From: an uncultured Collinsella sp.
Lineage (GTDB): Bacteria; Actinomycetota; Coriobacteriia; Coriobacteriales; Coriobacteriaceae
DNA: 22,307 nucleotides
Reading direction: 5' to 3'
Assembly (NCBI GenBank): GCA_900540095.1
Contig: UQEO01000028.1
Span: 1 to 22,307 of the forward strand
Shown: positions 1-8,360 of the stretch, piece by piece
How positions within the stretch are numbered: the stretch's first letter is position 1
How the letters are laid out: every line of letters begins with the position of its first letter
Notes under the pieces: generated by a model
Told to the model about the DNA's origin: nothing
Seen by the model: only the letters and a program-made list of their open reading frames with translations
Database searches by the model: none
Translations under genes and position numbers: made by a program

Positions 1-1834
1 CGCCACCGGCGTCGGCAATGGCAGCAGCGACGAGCTCACGCGCGTGGGCCTCAGCGGCAGCAGACAAGGCGACGTCGCGCTCGACCTTTACGATGGAACG
101 GTTGAGCGAAAGCTCGCGCAGGGCACGCGTCATGGTGTCGCGATCGAGCTGCAACCGCTCGCCCACCTCGGGCAATGTCGGTGCATCGAGGCCGGCATCG
201 TCCAGCAAGGCAACGATACGTTCGCAGGCCTCGCGCACCACACGCGCCGCGGCGGCAGCGGAGTGCGGGTCGAACACCTCGGCTCCCTCGGCGGCGCACA
301 CGCCACGCGAGCAGCCCTCGGCAATCAACGTCGCGGCAACGGCTTCATCCGCAGCGGGCCAGGCGGCGTGGGCAACGGCGCCGGGCGTAAAGCCCGTCTC
401 CTTGGGAGCCGCCGCGTGCATAGCGGTCAGAGTCGCCGCCAGCGTACCCATCGCGGCATCGAGCGCGGAAGCATCTGCATACAGCGAGCCATCCGAGCCA
501 GCAAGCGCGCAAGCAGCGCCCTTCGCCACCAACTCGCGCAACGCTGCCTCAGCCTCACCGGCAACAAGATCGAGTGCCTCGGCAACATCAGCCGCCGCAA
601 CCGGCAGCGCTTGTAGCGCCAACCACGCCTCAACACCAGCGACGGCATCGCCGGCCTCAAGCGCTGCAAGCAGCGAGCGCTCCCCCGCCGAAAGCTCGCG
701 CGAGCGACGGCAGCGCGAAAGCAGCACGCGCCCGCCGCCAATGAGCATAACGGGCGAATACGACAGCACCACGGCATGGTCTCCGGCGCGCAGCGGCAGC
801 GGCTCCTCCAAGCGCACCTGTACGGTACGGGTCTCGCCCACCGCCATGGGGGCCTCGCCCTCCAAAAGCATGATGCGGCCGACGACCTCGGCCGTGCCGG
901 CCATCACATGCACGCGCGCGCCCGACTCGAGCACGCGCGACTTGGCGCCCTCGCGACCCAGGTAGGTGAACGTCATCATAAAGCGCAACGTCTGACCAAA
1001 GCGGTCCGCCACGCCGAGCATCTCGCCACGGTCAAATGCCGCGACACCGTCACCTACCAGGTTGAGCGCCACGCGTTGCCCAGGCAGCGCGCGCGGCGTA
1101 TCGCCATGCACCTGAATCCCGCGCACACGACAGACTGTACGCGACGGTAAAGCCATCAGCTCGTCACCCACCGCAACGGGCGCATCGTGCAGCGTTCCCG
1201 TCACGACGGTGCCGACGCCCTTGATCGTAAAGCAGCGGTCGATAGGCAGGCGCGGTGCGGCATCGGTGAGCTCGGCACGGGCACGGCAGGCATCCCAGCA
1301 GGCATTTACCTGCTCGTCGAGCACGGCGAGCAGCCTTTCGATCCCCTCGCCTGTCTTGGACGACACGGGCACGATCGGCGCGTCCGCAAACACGGTACCC
1401 GACAAAAAGTCATCGACATCGAGCTCGGCAAGCTCGGTCATCTCGGCGTCGGCCAGGTCACACATCGTCAGCGCCACCACCATATGCGTGACACCCAGCA
1501 GCTCCAGTACATGCACGTGCTCGCGCGTCTGCGGCATAACGCCCTCGACGGCAGAGACCACCAGCACGGCAACGTCGATGCCAGTCGCACCCTGCACCAT
1601 GGCGCGCAGGTAATGCGCGTGGCCCGGCACGTCGACCAGGCCAACGATCTTGCCACTCGGCAGCGCCAGCTCGCCAAAGCCCAACTCCACCGTCATGCCG
1701 CGACGGCGCTCGACCTCCAGGCGGTCGGGATTCTTGCCGGTCAGCGCCTCGATCAGCGCGGACTTACCGTGGTCGACGTGACCCGCCGTGCCAACGATAA
1801 CGGGACACTCCACCAGCACTTGAACCTCACTCAT
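1..1834 (-). CDS. selB: Selenocysteine-specific elongation factor SelB (partial, runs off left edge)
   Basis: SelB is a cytoplasmic GTPase that carries Sec-tRNA(Sec) to the ribosome at UGA codons followed by a SECIS hairpin. About 611 codons are visible and the frame is still open at base 1, so the C-terminus is missing; the E. coli protein is about 614 residues, so little may be lost. The N-terminal G domain shows GTAGHVDHGKSAL (G1, residues 15-27), RRRGMTVELGFG (G2, 43-54), DVPGH (G3, 68-72) and TMCD (G4, 123-126). G4 is unusual because the family has Lys where Met124 stands. Beta-barrel domains and a winged-helix-like C-terminal half follow. The start ATG overlaps the selA stop as ATGA, so the two genes are translationally coupled. 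Its presence agrees with the in-frame UGA of fdhF. The identification is firm. Confidence 0.95.
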   Translation of the reverse strand, partial: MSEVQVLVECPVIVGTAGHVDHGKSALIEALTGKNPDRLEVERRRGMTVELGFGELALPSGKIVGLVDVPGHAHYLRAMVQGATGIDVAVLVVSAVEGVMPQTREHVHVLELLGVTHMVVALTMCDLADAEMTELAELDVDDFLSGTVFADAPIVPVSSKTGEGIERLLAVLDEQVNACWDACRARAELTDAAPRLPIDRCFTIKGVGTVVTGTLHDAPVAVGDELMALPSRTVCRVRGIQVHGDTPRALPGQRVALNLVGDGVAAFDRGEMLGVADRFGQTLRFMMTFTYLGREGAKSRVLESGARVHVMAGTAEVVGRIMLLEGEAPMAVGETRTVQVRLEEPLPLRAGDHAVVLSYSPVMLIGGGRVLLSRCRRSRELSAGERSLLAALEAGDAVAGVEAWLALQALPVAAADVAEALDLVAGEAEAALRELVAKGAACALAGSDGSLYADASALDAAMGTLAATLTAMHAAAPKETGFTPGAVAHAAWPAADEAVAATLIAEGCSRGVCAAEGAEVFDPHSAAAAARVVREACERIVALLDDAGLDAPTLPEVGERLQLDRDTMTRALRELSLNRSIVKVERDVALSAAAEAHARELVAAAIADAGG

Positions 1835-3321
1835 AGAGCAATCGCCTTCTTAACGCACGCGACGAGCGTCGATGCCGCCGTCTCGATATCGCGGTCACCC
1901 ACGAGCGTACGGACGTCAAACAAAATGCGATCGTGCGAAGTTCGCGTGACGACCGGCGTGTCGAAGTCCTGGACAAGCGAGCGCTTGAGCGCGTCGACGG
2001 ACAGGCACCCGTCGACCGGGCAGACGGCCACGCACATGGTGGGCAGCTCCACGGTAGGCAGCGAGCCGCCACCGGGGGTCGACGATTCCTCGACGATCTC
2101 CACCTGAACGGCGCACGGGCAACCGGCCTTATCGAGCCCGGCGACCATACGATCGCGCAACTTACGTGCGCGACGCTCCAGATGAGCCTGCGGAAGCGTG
2201 AGCATGTTGAGCACCGGCACCTCGCGATGGGCAACATCAGCGCCGTCCATGTAGATACGCAGCGTGGCCTCGAGCGCCGACAGAGCCAGTTTGCCCGGGC
2301 GCAGGGCGCGCATAAGCGGATGTGCCCCACAGGCCTGGACCAGGTCACGACGGCCCATGATAATGCCCGCCTGTGCGGCACCGAGCAGTTTATCGCCCGA
2401 GCACGACACCAGATCGAGCCCCGCCGAAACTGAAGCCGGCGTGGTTTCTTCGCCGCCGCGCACCAAGATGTCGTCGGGCAACAGCGCGCCCGAGCCCTGG
2501 TCCTCGTAGAACAGCAGGCCATGCTTGTGGGCAAGCGCCGCAAGCTCCCGAGAACCCACCTCCTCGTGGAAACCCTCGATGCGATAGTTAGAAGGATGGA
2601 CCTTAAGGATCATCGCCGTATCGGGCGTGATGGCGCGCTCGTAGTCGCTCAAATGCGTGCGGTTGGTGGCCCCGACCTCAACGAGCTTGGCACCCGAGGC
2701 CTCCATAACATCGGGGATACGGAAGCTGCCGCCGGTCTCGACAAGCTTGGCGCCGCTGGCGCACGCCACGGGTCGAACCTCCCCGCGGCTGACGATGACT
2801 TCCTTGCCCGCGGCATGGGTTGCCAACACCAGTAGCACGGCCGCCGCGTTGTTGTTGACGACCAGCGCGTCCTCGGCACCGGTAAGCGAGCGGATGAGCT
2901 GCGCGGCATGTTCCTTGCGCGACCCGCGCGAGCAGGTGTCCACGCTGTACTCAAGCGTGCTGTAGCCGCGCGCAACCTCGGCCACGGCCTTGGCAGCCGA
3001 CTCCGCGAGCGGGGCGCGACCCAGGTTGGTATGGATAACCACACCCGTGGCGTTGACGGCGGGACGCAAGCTCGGCAGCGCGGAGCGATGCGCGCGCCAC
3101 TCGATGGCCGAGGCTAGGTCGCGCTTAGAGCGCGGGGCAGTACCGGCGCGAATGGCTACGCGCTCCTCGTCGAGCTCGGCCGTCACGGCGGCATGCACCA
3201 CCGCGTCGCAGGTCTCCCCCGCCGCCTTCACCACCGGCCACTCGGCAAGCAGCTCGTTGACGGAAGGGATGGCGCGCAGGCGGGCGCGCACCTCATCGGA
3301 CATGTTCTGGCTATCGCTCAT
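1831..3321 (-). CDS. selA: L-seryl-tRNA(Sec) selenium transferase SelA
   Basis: SelA is a PLP enzyme that converts seryl-tRNA(Sec) to selenocysteinyl-tRNA(Sec) using selenophosphate. The 496-residue protein has the N-terminal tRNA-binding region (LRAIPSVNELL, from residue 15), the segment VNATGVVIHTNLGRAPL (89-105), and the PLP-lysine motif SGDKLLG with Lys311. The start ATG is preceded by GAAAGG at a good distance. Relative to the E. coli protein as I recall it, the conserved block SRGELVEIGG is interrupted: residues 182-192 (VRPVACASGAK) are inserted after SRGE. This makes the string ASGAKLVE occur twice, at about 188-195 and 208-215. The gene follows the molybdopterin oxidoreductase after 52 bases with no terminator seen, and overlaps selB. 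Selenium transferase identity is secure; the effect of the insertion is unknown. Confidence 0.96.
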   Translation of the reverse strand: MSDSQNMSDEVRARLRAIPSVNELLAEWPVVKAAGETCDAVVHAAVTAELDEERVAIRAGTAPRSKRDLASAIEWRAHRSALPSLRPAVNATGVVIHTNLGRAPLAESAAKAVAEVARGYSTLEYSVDTCSRGSRKEHAAQLIRSLTGAEDALVVNNNAAAVLLVLATHAAGKEVIVSRGEVRPVACASGAKLVETGGSFRIPDVMEASGAKLVEVGATNRTHLSDYERAITPDTAMILKVHPSNYRIEGFHEEVGSRELAALAHKHGLLFYEDQGSGALLPDDILVRGGEETTPASVSAGLDLVSCSGDKLLGAAQAGIIMGRRDLVQACGAHPLMRALRPGKLALSALEATLRIYMDGADVAHREVPVLNMLTLPQAHLERRARKLRDRMVAGLDKAGCPCAVQVEIVEESSTPGGGSLPTVELPTMCVAVCPVDGCLSVDALKRSLVQDFDTPVVTRTSHDRILFDVRTLVGDRDIETAASTLVACVKKAIAL

Positions 3322-3373
3322 GTGCGGCCTTTCAAAAGAAACGTGGATCAGTCGAATACATCAGCTGAGTCAA

Positions 3374-5491
3374 TTACTCGTCATTATCCTCGCGCGCCGC
3401 GATCTTTTCCACGCGAACGGCGTTTTCCTGGGTGAGCGCGGCACCCGTCAACGGGTCCCAACGCAACGGCGTATGGTCGAGCGGGCCCACGCCCAAGGCT
3501 TGAGCGCCACCGGCAGCGGCGCCAAACGAACGTCCACCGGGGGCGGCCGAGGTGAAGATGCACGCCGGATGCAGATACGGCGTCGTCTCCACGCGCACGC
3601 GGTCGCGGCCCATATCGCTCACGAGTTCGACGATCTCGCCGTCGGCGATGCCCATGTGCACAGCAGCATCGGCATTCATCTGCACGGCATCCAGGTCCGA
3701 CCCAGCCTCAGCGGCACCTTGGGCTGCAAGCCTGCGCGAGGTATGCGACTCAAAGGGACGGTTGCCGCTAATGAGGCGAAACATCCCCGGGCCAGGCTCC
3801 ACCATGGGAGCGATCCAGTTGGGAACACGACCCAGGCCGGCTCGTTCCCATACGTCGCTTGCCAGCGCAATTTTGCCGCCATCCAGGGGAATCGCCGGCT
3901 CGCCCGTACGCGACGGCAACGCAACGCCCGTGTCGGCCCAGCCGCGCTCCTTGAGCTCGTCCAGATCAATCCCAAAAGGCTCCACCTGGGCAGCTGCCAG
4001 ATCGTCAGACGTAAACCGAAAGTACTCGCCCACGCCACACGCCTGCGCCAAACCGGCAAAAATCTCCCGACCGGGACGTGTGTCGTCATGCTGCACGGGC
4101 AGCACGGCATTGCGGTAGAACACGCGCGAATCGTTGGCGCCTATCACCGTTCCCACGCCGCGGTCGGCCTCCAGATACGTCACGTCGGGAAGCACGAAGT
4201 CAGAAGCACGCGCCGTCTCGGACCAACGAATATCAATCGTCACAAGCAAGTCGAGCTGCTGCAAAATACTCAACCAAGCCTGTGCATTGCCATAGCCCGC
4301 GCCGGGATTGCTGGCGTAAACGATCAGCCCACGCAAATCGCCGGCAAGAATGGACTGACCGATGGTCGTGCACAGGCCGCGAACCGGATCGACCAGTGGA
4401 TAGCGCTCGGACCCCAGCTTGGGCCCGCGCGGCACCGGCGGCGTCGCAAAACGTGCGGGATCGAGGTCGCCCAACAAAAGCGACGTGGGCGGGTTGAGCG
4501 CACCGCCCGCGTGTCCGATGCAGCCCAGCAGCACATCGACCAAGCAGATAGCGCGCGCGGTCTGGGTGCTATTGGCATACGCGATACCGATGCCACCATG
4601 AAAGCCAGCGTCCACCACTGCAGCAGGCGCCGCGGCAGCCAAATCGCGCGCCGTCGCGACAATCTCTTCGGCCGGCACGTCGCACATCGACTCGGCCCAC
4701 TCGGGCGTCCAAGCACTGGACGCCTGCGCCAGTTCATCAAACCCCGTGGTATAGCGGGCAACAAACTCACGGTCGTACAAGTCCTCGGCAATGAGCACAT
4801 GCGCAATACCCAGCAGCAACGCCAGATCGCAGCCCGGGCGCACGCGCAGCCAGCGGTCGGCAAGCGCAGCCGAGCCGCTGCGCCGGGGGTCGACCACGAT
4901 AATCTTCGCCCCACGGCGACGGGAATCGTTGAGCGCATCAACAGCCCCCATCGTCGACGAATCGACAATGGAACGCCCGAGGTACATGATGCAATCGGTG
5001 TGCGCCAAGTCGGAGGCAGGACTATAGCCCAAGCTATGTTCCCAGCCGGTGAGACGGCTCACCTCGCAGGCGCCGTCGGCACCGTACACGTTGGGCGAGC
5101 CCAGCGCATGCATAAAGCGATACGCCCAGTAGCGGTCGAACGAGGGCACGCCGAGTGTCATGCCCAGCGCACGAGACCCGCGCTCGTCAACAATCCCCAA
5201 AAGGCGCTCAGCAATCTGGGCAAACGCCTCATCCCAGGAAATCGCATCGAACCCCGAGCCATCCTGGCGGCGGCGCATGGGATGCAAAATCCGGTCGCGC
5301 TCGTCAAACGGCATGTCCAAGCGATGGCGCCCGCGGGCGCACAGGGCGCGCGCTGCACACGGATGTCCCGGCACCGGCAACTCGGCCACCACGCGACCGT
5401 CCTCAACGCGTGCCGCAAAGGCGCAATCGGCATAGCATCCCCCGCATGTGGTCACCACGGCGCGACCGTCACGCTCCACAGCAGATGCCAT
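3374..5491 (-). CDS. Orphan molybdopterin oxidoreductase, DMSO reductase superfamily, Cys-ligated
   Basis: A 705-residue molybdenum or tungsten bis-MGD enzyme of unknown substrate. It has an N-terminal 4Fe-4S motif (Cys16, Cys19, Cys23, Cys51), the central molybdopterin domains, and a C-terminal dinucleotide-binding domain (LISGNRPFESHTSRR). The probable metal ligand is Cys142 in GADGACEVSRL. It is followed by Glu, whereas formate dehydrogenases have Sec/Cys followed by His, so formate is not the obvious substrate; Cys-Glu resembles polysulfide/thiosulfate reductase catalytic subunits (family knowledge). The ATG at 5491 is chosen because AAAGGGG lies just upstream. An in-frame start at 5557 would add a hydrophobic stretch but runs back to the focA terminator. 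There is no twin-arginine signal, so it is probably cytoplasmic. No ferredoxin or membrane-anchor partner is adjacent. It lies between focA and selA. Confidence 0.85.
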   Translation of the reverse strand: MASAVERDGRAVVTTCGGCYADCAFAARVEDGRVVAELPVPGHPCAARALCARGRHRLDMPFDERDRILHPMRRRQDGSGFDAISWDEAFAQIAERLLGIVDERGSRALGMTLGVPSFDRYWAYRFMHALGSPNVYGADGACEVSRLTGWEHSLGYSPASDLAHTDCIMYLGRSIVDSSTMGAVDALNDSRRRGAKIIVVDPRRSGSAALADRWLRVRPGCDLALLLGIAHVLIAEDLYDREFVARYTTGFDELAQASSAWTPEWAESMCDVPAEEIVATARDLAAAAPAAVVDAGFHGGIGIAYANSTQTARAICLVDVLLGCIGHAGGALNPPTSLLLGDLDPARFATPPVPRGPKLGSERYPLVDPVRGLCTTIGQSILAGDLRGLIVYASNPGAGYGNAQAWLSILQQLDLLVTIDIRWSETARASDFVLPDVTYLEADRGVGTVIGANDSRVFYRNAVLPVQHDDTRPGREIFAGLAQACGVGEYFRFTSDDLAAAQVEPFGIDLDELKERGWADTGVALPSRTGEPAIPLDGGKIALASDVWERAGLGRVPNWIAPMVEPGPGMFRLISGNRPFESHTSRRLAAQGAAEAGSDLDAVQMNADAAVHMGIADGEIVELVSDMGRDRVRVETTPYLHPACIFTSAAPGGRSFGAAAGGAQALGVGPLDHTPLRWDPLTGAALTQENAVRVEKIAAREDNDE

Positions 5492-5555
5492 CTCGATTAC
5501 CCCTTTCACAAGCCATACACAACAAGCCAACAGCCCGGCAACGAGCCCCAAACCC

Positions 5556-5591
5556 AAAAAGCCTCCCGCACGGCAACGCCCCGCGGGAGGC
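5556..5591 (-). terminator. Rho-independent terminator downstream of focA
   Basis: Read on the minus strand, a 9-base perfect stem (GCCTCCCGC at one arm, GCGGGAGGC at the other, bases 5561-5569 and 5583-5591) with a 13-base loop is followed immediately by TTTTT and a G/T-rich tail. It starts 20 bases after the focA stop codon and precedes the molybdopterin oxidoreductase start by about 65 bases, so it should separate the hydN-to-focA unit from the oxidoreductase-selA-selB group. A weak promoter for the latter could sit in 5492-5556, but I see no convincing -35/-10 pair there. Confidence 0.8.
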
Positions 5592-5611
5592 CAACGTCAA
5601 ACAGGCGGCTC

Positions 5612-6451
5612 TTACGCCTCGGACTTCTTGGCGTAGATAAACCAGTAGCCGAGCGCGATCAGAACCGCGCCGCCCACGATGTTGCCCAGCGTGGCGGCGG
5701 AGAGGTTAAACGCAATGCCCGCGACGTTGAGCGCATCGGCCCCGGCAATATCGGCACCATAGCCGCACGCGTGCATCACGGCACCCATGGGCAAAAAGTA
5801 CATGTTGGCAACACAGTGCTCAAAACCGCAGGCCACAAAGGCGGCGATCGGCAGCAGGATGCCCACGACCTTATCGACCACGGTCTTGCCGGCGGTACCG
5901 ATCCACACGGCCAGGCACACAAAGATGTTGCACAGGATGCCGCGGAAGAAGATCGTCACCCAGTCGATCGTCACCTTGCCGGCGGCGACGCTCACCATGG
6001 AGTTGGCGACCGCCTCGCCGTTGAGCTTATAGATGCCGGCCATGTACACCAAAAAGACGACGAACAGAGCACCGGCAAAGTTACCGACCCATACGACGAG
6101 CCATGCCTTAAGCATCTGAGCCAGGGTGATCTTTTTGCTCTTGAGCGCGCAGACCATAAGCGAGTTGCCGGTGAACAGCTCGGCGCCGCACACCAGCACG
6201 AGCACCAGGCCCAGGCAAAAGCACAGGCCGCCCACGACGCGCTGGGCGCCCCAGCCCAGAGTGCTATCGCTCAAGAACACGGTAAAGAACAGGCCACCGA
6301 AGGCAATAAACGCACCGGCGAACATTGCCAACAGAAAGGCTTTTACGACCGGCAGGTTGGCCTTGGTCACGCCGGCGGCCTCGGTCTTGGCCTCGATCGC
6401 GGAGGGCGCCAGGCAATCGGGAGCGGGGTACTCCGCCTTGGAATCTGCCAT
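5612..6451 (-). CDS. focA: Formate/nitrite transporter family channel (FocA-like)
   Basis: An inner-membrane pentameric channel of the FNT family, moving formate in or out. The 279-residue protein has about six hydrophobic segments, the family string GAELFTGNSLM (about 89-99) and the pore-region string FEHCVANMYFLPMG with the conserved His212 that is thought to gate formate/formic acid passage. ATG at 6451 is preferred over the upstream in-frame start at 6484 because the hydrophilic N-terminus MADSK is preceded by GGAAAG with reasonable spacing, while the upstream start overlaps that site. It is the last gene of the unit, 39 bases after hycI, the position held by focB at the end of the E. coli hyf operon. 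The N-terminal 30 residues are variable in the family. Substrate assignment to formate rests mainly on context. Confidence 0.93.
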   Translation of the reverse strand: MADSKAEYPAPDCLAPSAIEAKTEAAGVTKANLPVVKAFLLAMFAGAFIAFGGLFFTVFLSDSTLGWGAQRVVGGLCFCLGLVLVLVCGAELFTGNSLMVCALKSKKITLAQMLKAWLVVWVGNFAGALFVVFLVYMAGIYKLNGEAVANSMVSVAAGKVTIDWVTIFFRGILCNIFVCLAVWIGTAGKTVVDKVVGILLPIAAFVACGFEHCVANMYFLPMGAVMHACGYGADIAGADALNVAGIAFNLSAATLGNIVGGAVLIALGYWFIYAKKSEA

Positions 6452-6490
6452 GTCAATCACTTCTTTCCTAATCAGCAGGGACAAGCGCTC

Positions 6491-6994
6491 CTATTGCTCT
6501 TGTCCCAAGCGGACAAAGTGGGAAAAGTCGTTGGCGGCCACGGCGTCGTACACGCCGTCGACGGCGTCAAAGACTTCCGGGGACATGGGGTTGTAGAACT
6601 CCGTGTCGCCCGGCTGAATCCCAACGAAGACGATATCATCACACGATTGCTCAATCTCTTCGATCAGAATCGACAAAGGAAGCGAATGCGTGGTGAACAT
6701 CGACTTGCGGGCTACATCGCGCTTGTCGAGCAAGCGGATGGACCCGACGGGCAGTGCCATGTCGGCGGCATCGACCAAAACCAAACGCGGCGGACGCTCG
6801 CGCTTGACCTCGATGATGTCGTCCTCGGGCGTTTGGCCTCCGTCGATGGTGTACCAACCGGCGATAGGTGCGTCTTCCATCTTTTTGGAGAGCACGGGGC
6901 CGGCGGCATCGTCGGCACGCAGCACGCTTCCCGCCGTGAGCACGATACCCGCAAACGGGGCGCCGTTCACACGTCCATCCACAACGCGACCCAT
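6491..6994 (-). CDS. hycI: Hydrogenase maturation endopeptidase HycI
   Basis: HycI cleaves the C-terminal tail of the NiFe large subunit after nickel insertion, allowing the active site to close. The 167-residue protein matches E. coli HycI along most of its length: the GN.x.DD.aGP-like start (AGSVLRADDAAGP, residues 21-33), VLVDAADM (72-79), TTHSLPL (101-107) and FVGIQPGD near 130. The three predicted metal/nickel-sensing ligands of the family, Asp, Asp and His, are present as Asp28, Asp75 and His103. The start ATG shares one base with the hycH stop (TAATG). Its expected substrate is HyfG in the same operon, which retains a long tail beyond its last Cys motif. In E. coli hycI lies in the hyc operon, not hyf, so its place here is a rearrangement. 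Confidence 0.93.
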   Translation of the reverse strand: MGRVVDGRVNGAPFAGIVLTAGSVLRADDAAGPVLSKKMEDAPIAGWYTIDGGQTPEDDIIEVKRERPPRLVLVDAADMALPVGSIRLLDKRDVARKSMFTTHSLPLSILIEEIEQSCDDIVFVGIQPGDTEFYNPMSPEVFDAVDGVYDAVAANDFSHFVRLGQEQ

Positions 6995-7575
6995 TACTGC
7001 AACCTTCCCGTCAGATACACGCCCGACACATCGCGCACGCGCTCAACCAAATCGCGAAACTTCATTAAGAACGCGACCTGCTGGGCATGCAGGCCAAAGT
7101 CGTCGTCGAACACCGAGATGCCGGCCTTGGCCGACCCACGAAAACCGCGCTCGTCGAGTAGCGTGTCGCAGGCCTCGAGCAGCGACGGCACCGCCGCCTT
7201 GTCGAGCTGGCACTCGCCAAAGGAGCGGATGGCCTCAAACTTAGTCCGGGCCTCCCCCTCCGGCAGCGCGTCGACGAGCGAATAGAACACATCCACCGGC
7301 ACCGACAGGCGCGGCTCAAAGCAGTCGAGCACGCCGGTGTGGTGGCCCACGGCGAGCGTGTAGTACAGCACGTCGCAGGCCTCCTGGGGAACGTCTTCCT
7401 CGGTCTCCACAAACTTACGCGTGAGCTCGTAAAAGACCACCTGGTCGGGCGCATGACCCAGGCAGGCGTCGGCGACGCCCTCGGCGGCCTCGTCGCTTGC
7501 GCGCGAGGCATCGCCAAAGGAGCCGCCGAGCATGCCGGGGCCCGCAAAGTAACCAGAGCGGTCCGTGAGCTCCAT
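6994..7575 (-). CDS. hycH: Formate hydrogenlyase maturation protein HycH/HyfJ
   Basis: A 193-residue soluble protein recognised as the HycH/HyfJ family, needed in E. coli for correct assembly of the formate hydrogenlyase but with no known catalytic activity. Visible features include VVFYELTRKFVE (about 46-57), DVLYYTLAVGHHTGVLDCF (about 68-86, which I also recall from the family) and a C-terminal helix GLHAQQVAFLMKFRDLVERV. No cofactor motif or membrane segment is seen. The ATG abuts the hyfI stop codon (TAGATG) and its ribosome binding site GGAGG lies inside the hyfI 3' end, so the two are tightly coupled. Its position after hyfI matches hyfJ of the E. coli hyf operon, giving a complete A-to-J order. 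Confidence 0.85.
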   Translation of the reverse strand: MELTDRSGYFAGPGMLGGSFGDASRASDEAAEGVADACLGHAPDQVVFYELTRKFVETEEDVPQEACDVLYYTLAVGHHTGVLDCFEPRLSVPVDVFYSLVDALPEGEARTKFEAIRSFGECQLDKAAVPSLLEACDTLLDERGFRGSAKAGISVFDDDFGLHAQQVAFLMKFRDLVERVRDVSGVYLTGRLQ

Positions 7576-8358
7576 CTAGCGACCTCCGGCCAGCACCAGA
7601 TCCTGCAGCGCCGAGTACACCTCGACGCGGCGCGGATCGTCCTGCTTGTCGATAAGCAGTGCCATGGCACCGCGGATATCGCCCTTGGGCGCGCCCTCGA
7701 GCGTATCCATAAACTCATTGGCCAGGTCGCGGCCGTAACGATAGCCGCTCATGGCGCGAGCCTCGCGCTCAATGGCAACGCGCAGCTTGTACGGCACGCC
7801 GGGGTGCAGGATATCGGCCTGCTCGCCGGCGGCCTCCACCGTGGTCTCGGCATGGAGCTTTTGGTCCAGCAGACCGAGCGCCATGGCAAAGCCGTAGATG
7901 GTCTGCGCGGGGCTGGGAGGGCAGCCGGGGATGTAGACATCGACCGGCAGAATCTTGTCCGTGCCGCCCCAGACGCAATAGTTGTCGTAGAAGATGCCAC
8001 CGGTGCAGCCGCACGCGCCATAGGACACCACGATCTTGGGATCAGGTGCGGCCTCAAAGGCGCGCAGGGCCGGCATGCGCATGGCACGCGTCACGGCACC
8101 GGTGTACAGCAGCACATCGGCGTGACGGGGCGAGGGCACGACCTTGATGCCAAAGCGCTCGACGTCAAAGACGGGCGTGATGGAACCGAAGATCTCGATC
8201 TCGCAGCCGTTGCAGCCGCCGCAGTCAACACGGTAGACATACACCGAGCGCTTGATCTTCTTAAGAAGGGTCGCCTTGGCCTTCTCGATGCTCTCGTCGA
8301 GCTCGATCTTGGTCGGGCGGTACTGAAGCCGCTCGGGCAAAAGCGTGGGTTCGGCCAT
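7576..8358 (-). CDS. hyfI: NiFe hydrogenase-4 small subunit HyfI (NuoB-like)
   Basis: The 260-residue small subunit of a group 4 NiFe hydrogenase. It holds the proximal 4Fe-4S cluster that passes electrons from HyfH to the NiFe site of HyfG on the cytoplasmic face of the membrane. Cluster ligands are visible as CNGC (Cys49 and Cys52), GACGCTGG (Cys116) and PGCPPSP (Cys146), the usual order for HycG/HyfI/NuoB. There is no Tat signal and no extra C-terminal cluster domain, as expected for group 4 enzymes. A strong ribosome site (GGAGGAG) precedes ATG at 8358, two bases after the hyfH stop. Somewhat basic residues at 22-40 precede the core fold. Confidence 0.95.
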   Translation of the reverse strand: MAEPTLLPERLQYRPTKIELDESIEKAKATLLKKIKRSVYVYRVDCGGCNGCEIEIFGSITPVFDVERFGIKVVPSPRHADVLLYTGAVTRAMRMPALRAFEAAPDPKIVVSYGACGCTGGIFYDNYCVWGGTDKILPVDVYIPGCPPSPAQTIYGFAMALGLLDQKLHAETTVEAAGEQADILHPGVPYKLRVAIEREARAMSGYRYGRDLANEFMDTLEGAPKGDIRGAMALLIDKQDDPRRVEVYSALQDLVLAGGR

Positions 8359-8360
8359 GG

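Noticed and set aside
5492..5557. Hydrophobic N-terminal extension of the molybdopterin oxidoreductase as a signal peptide
   Set aside because: No twin-arginine motif is present, the extension runs back to the terminator of focA, and a good ribosome site precedes the ATG at 5491.
2990..7285. A plus-strand open frame of over 1400 codons antisense to selA, the oxidoreductase, focA, hycI and hycH
   Set aside because: Its translation is Arg/Gly/His/Ala-rich low-complexity sequence without a family match, and it mirrors conserved genes on the other strand; long antisense frames are expected in GC-rich DNA.
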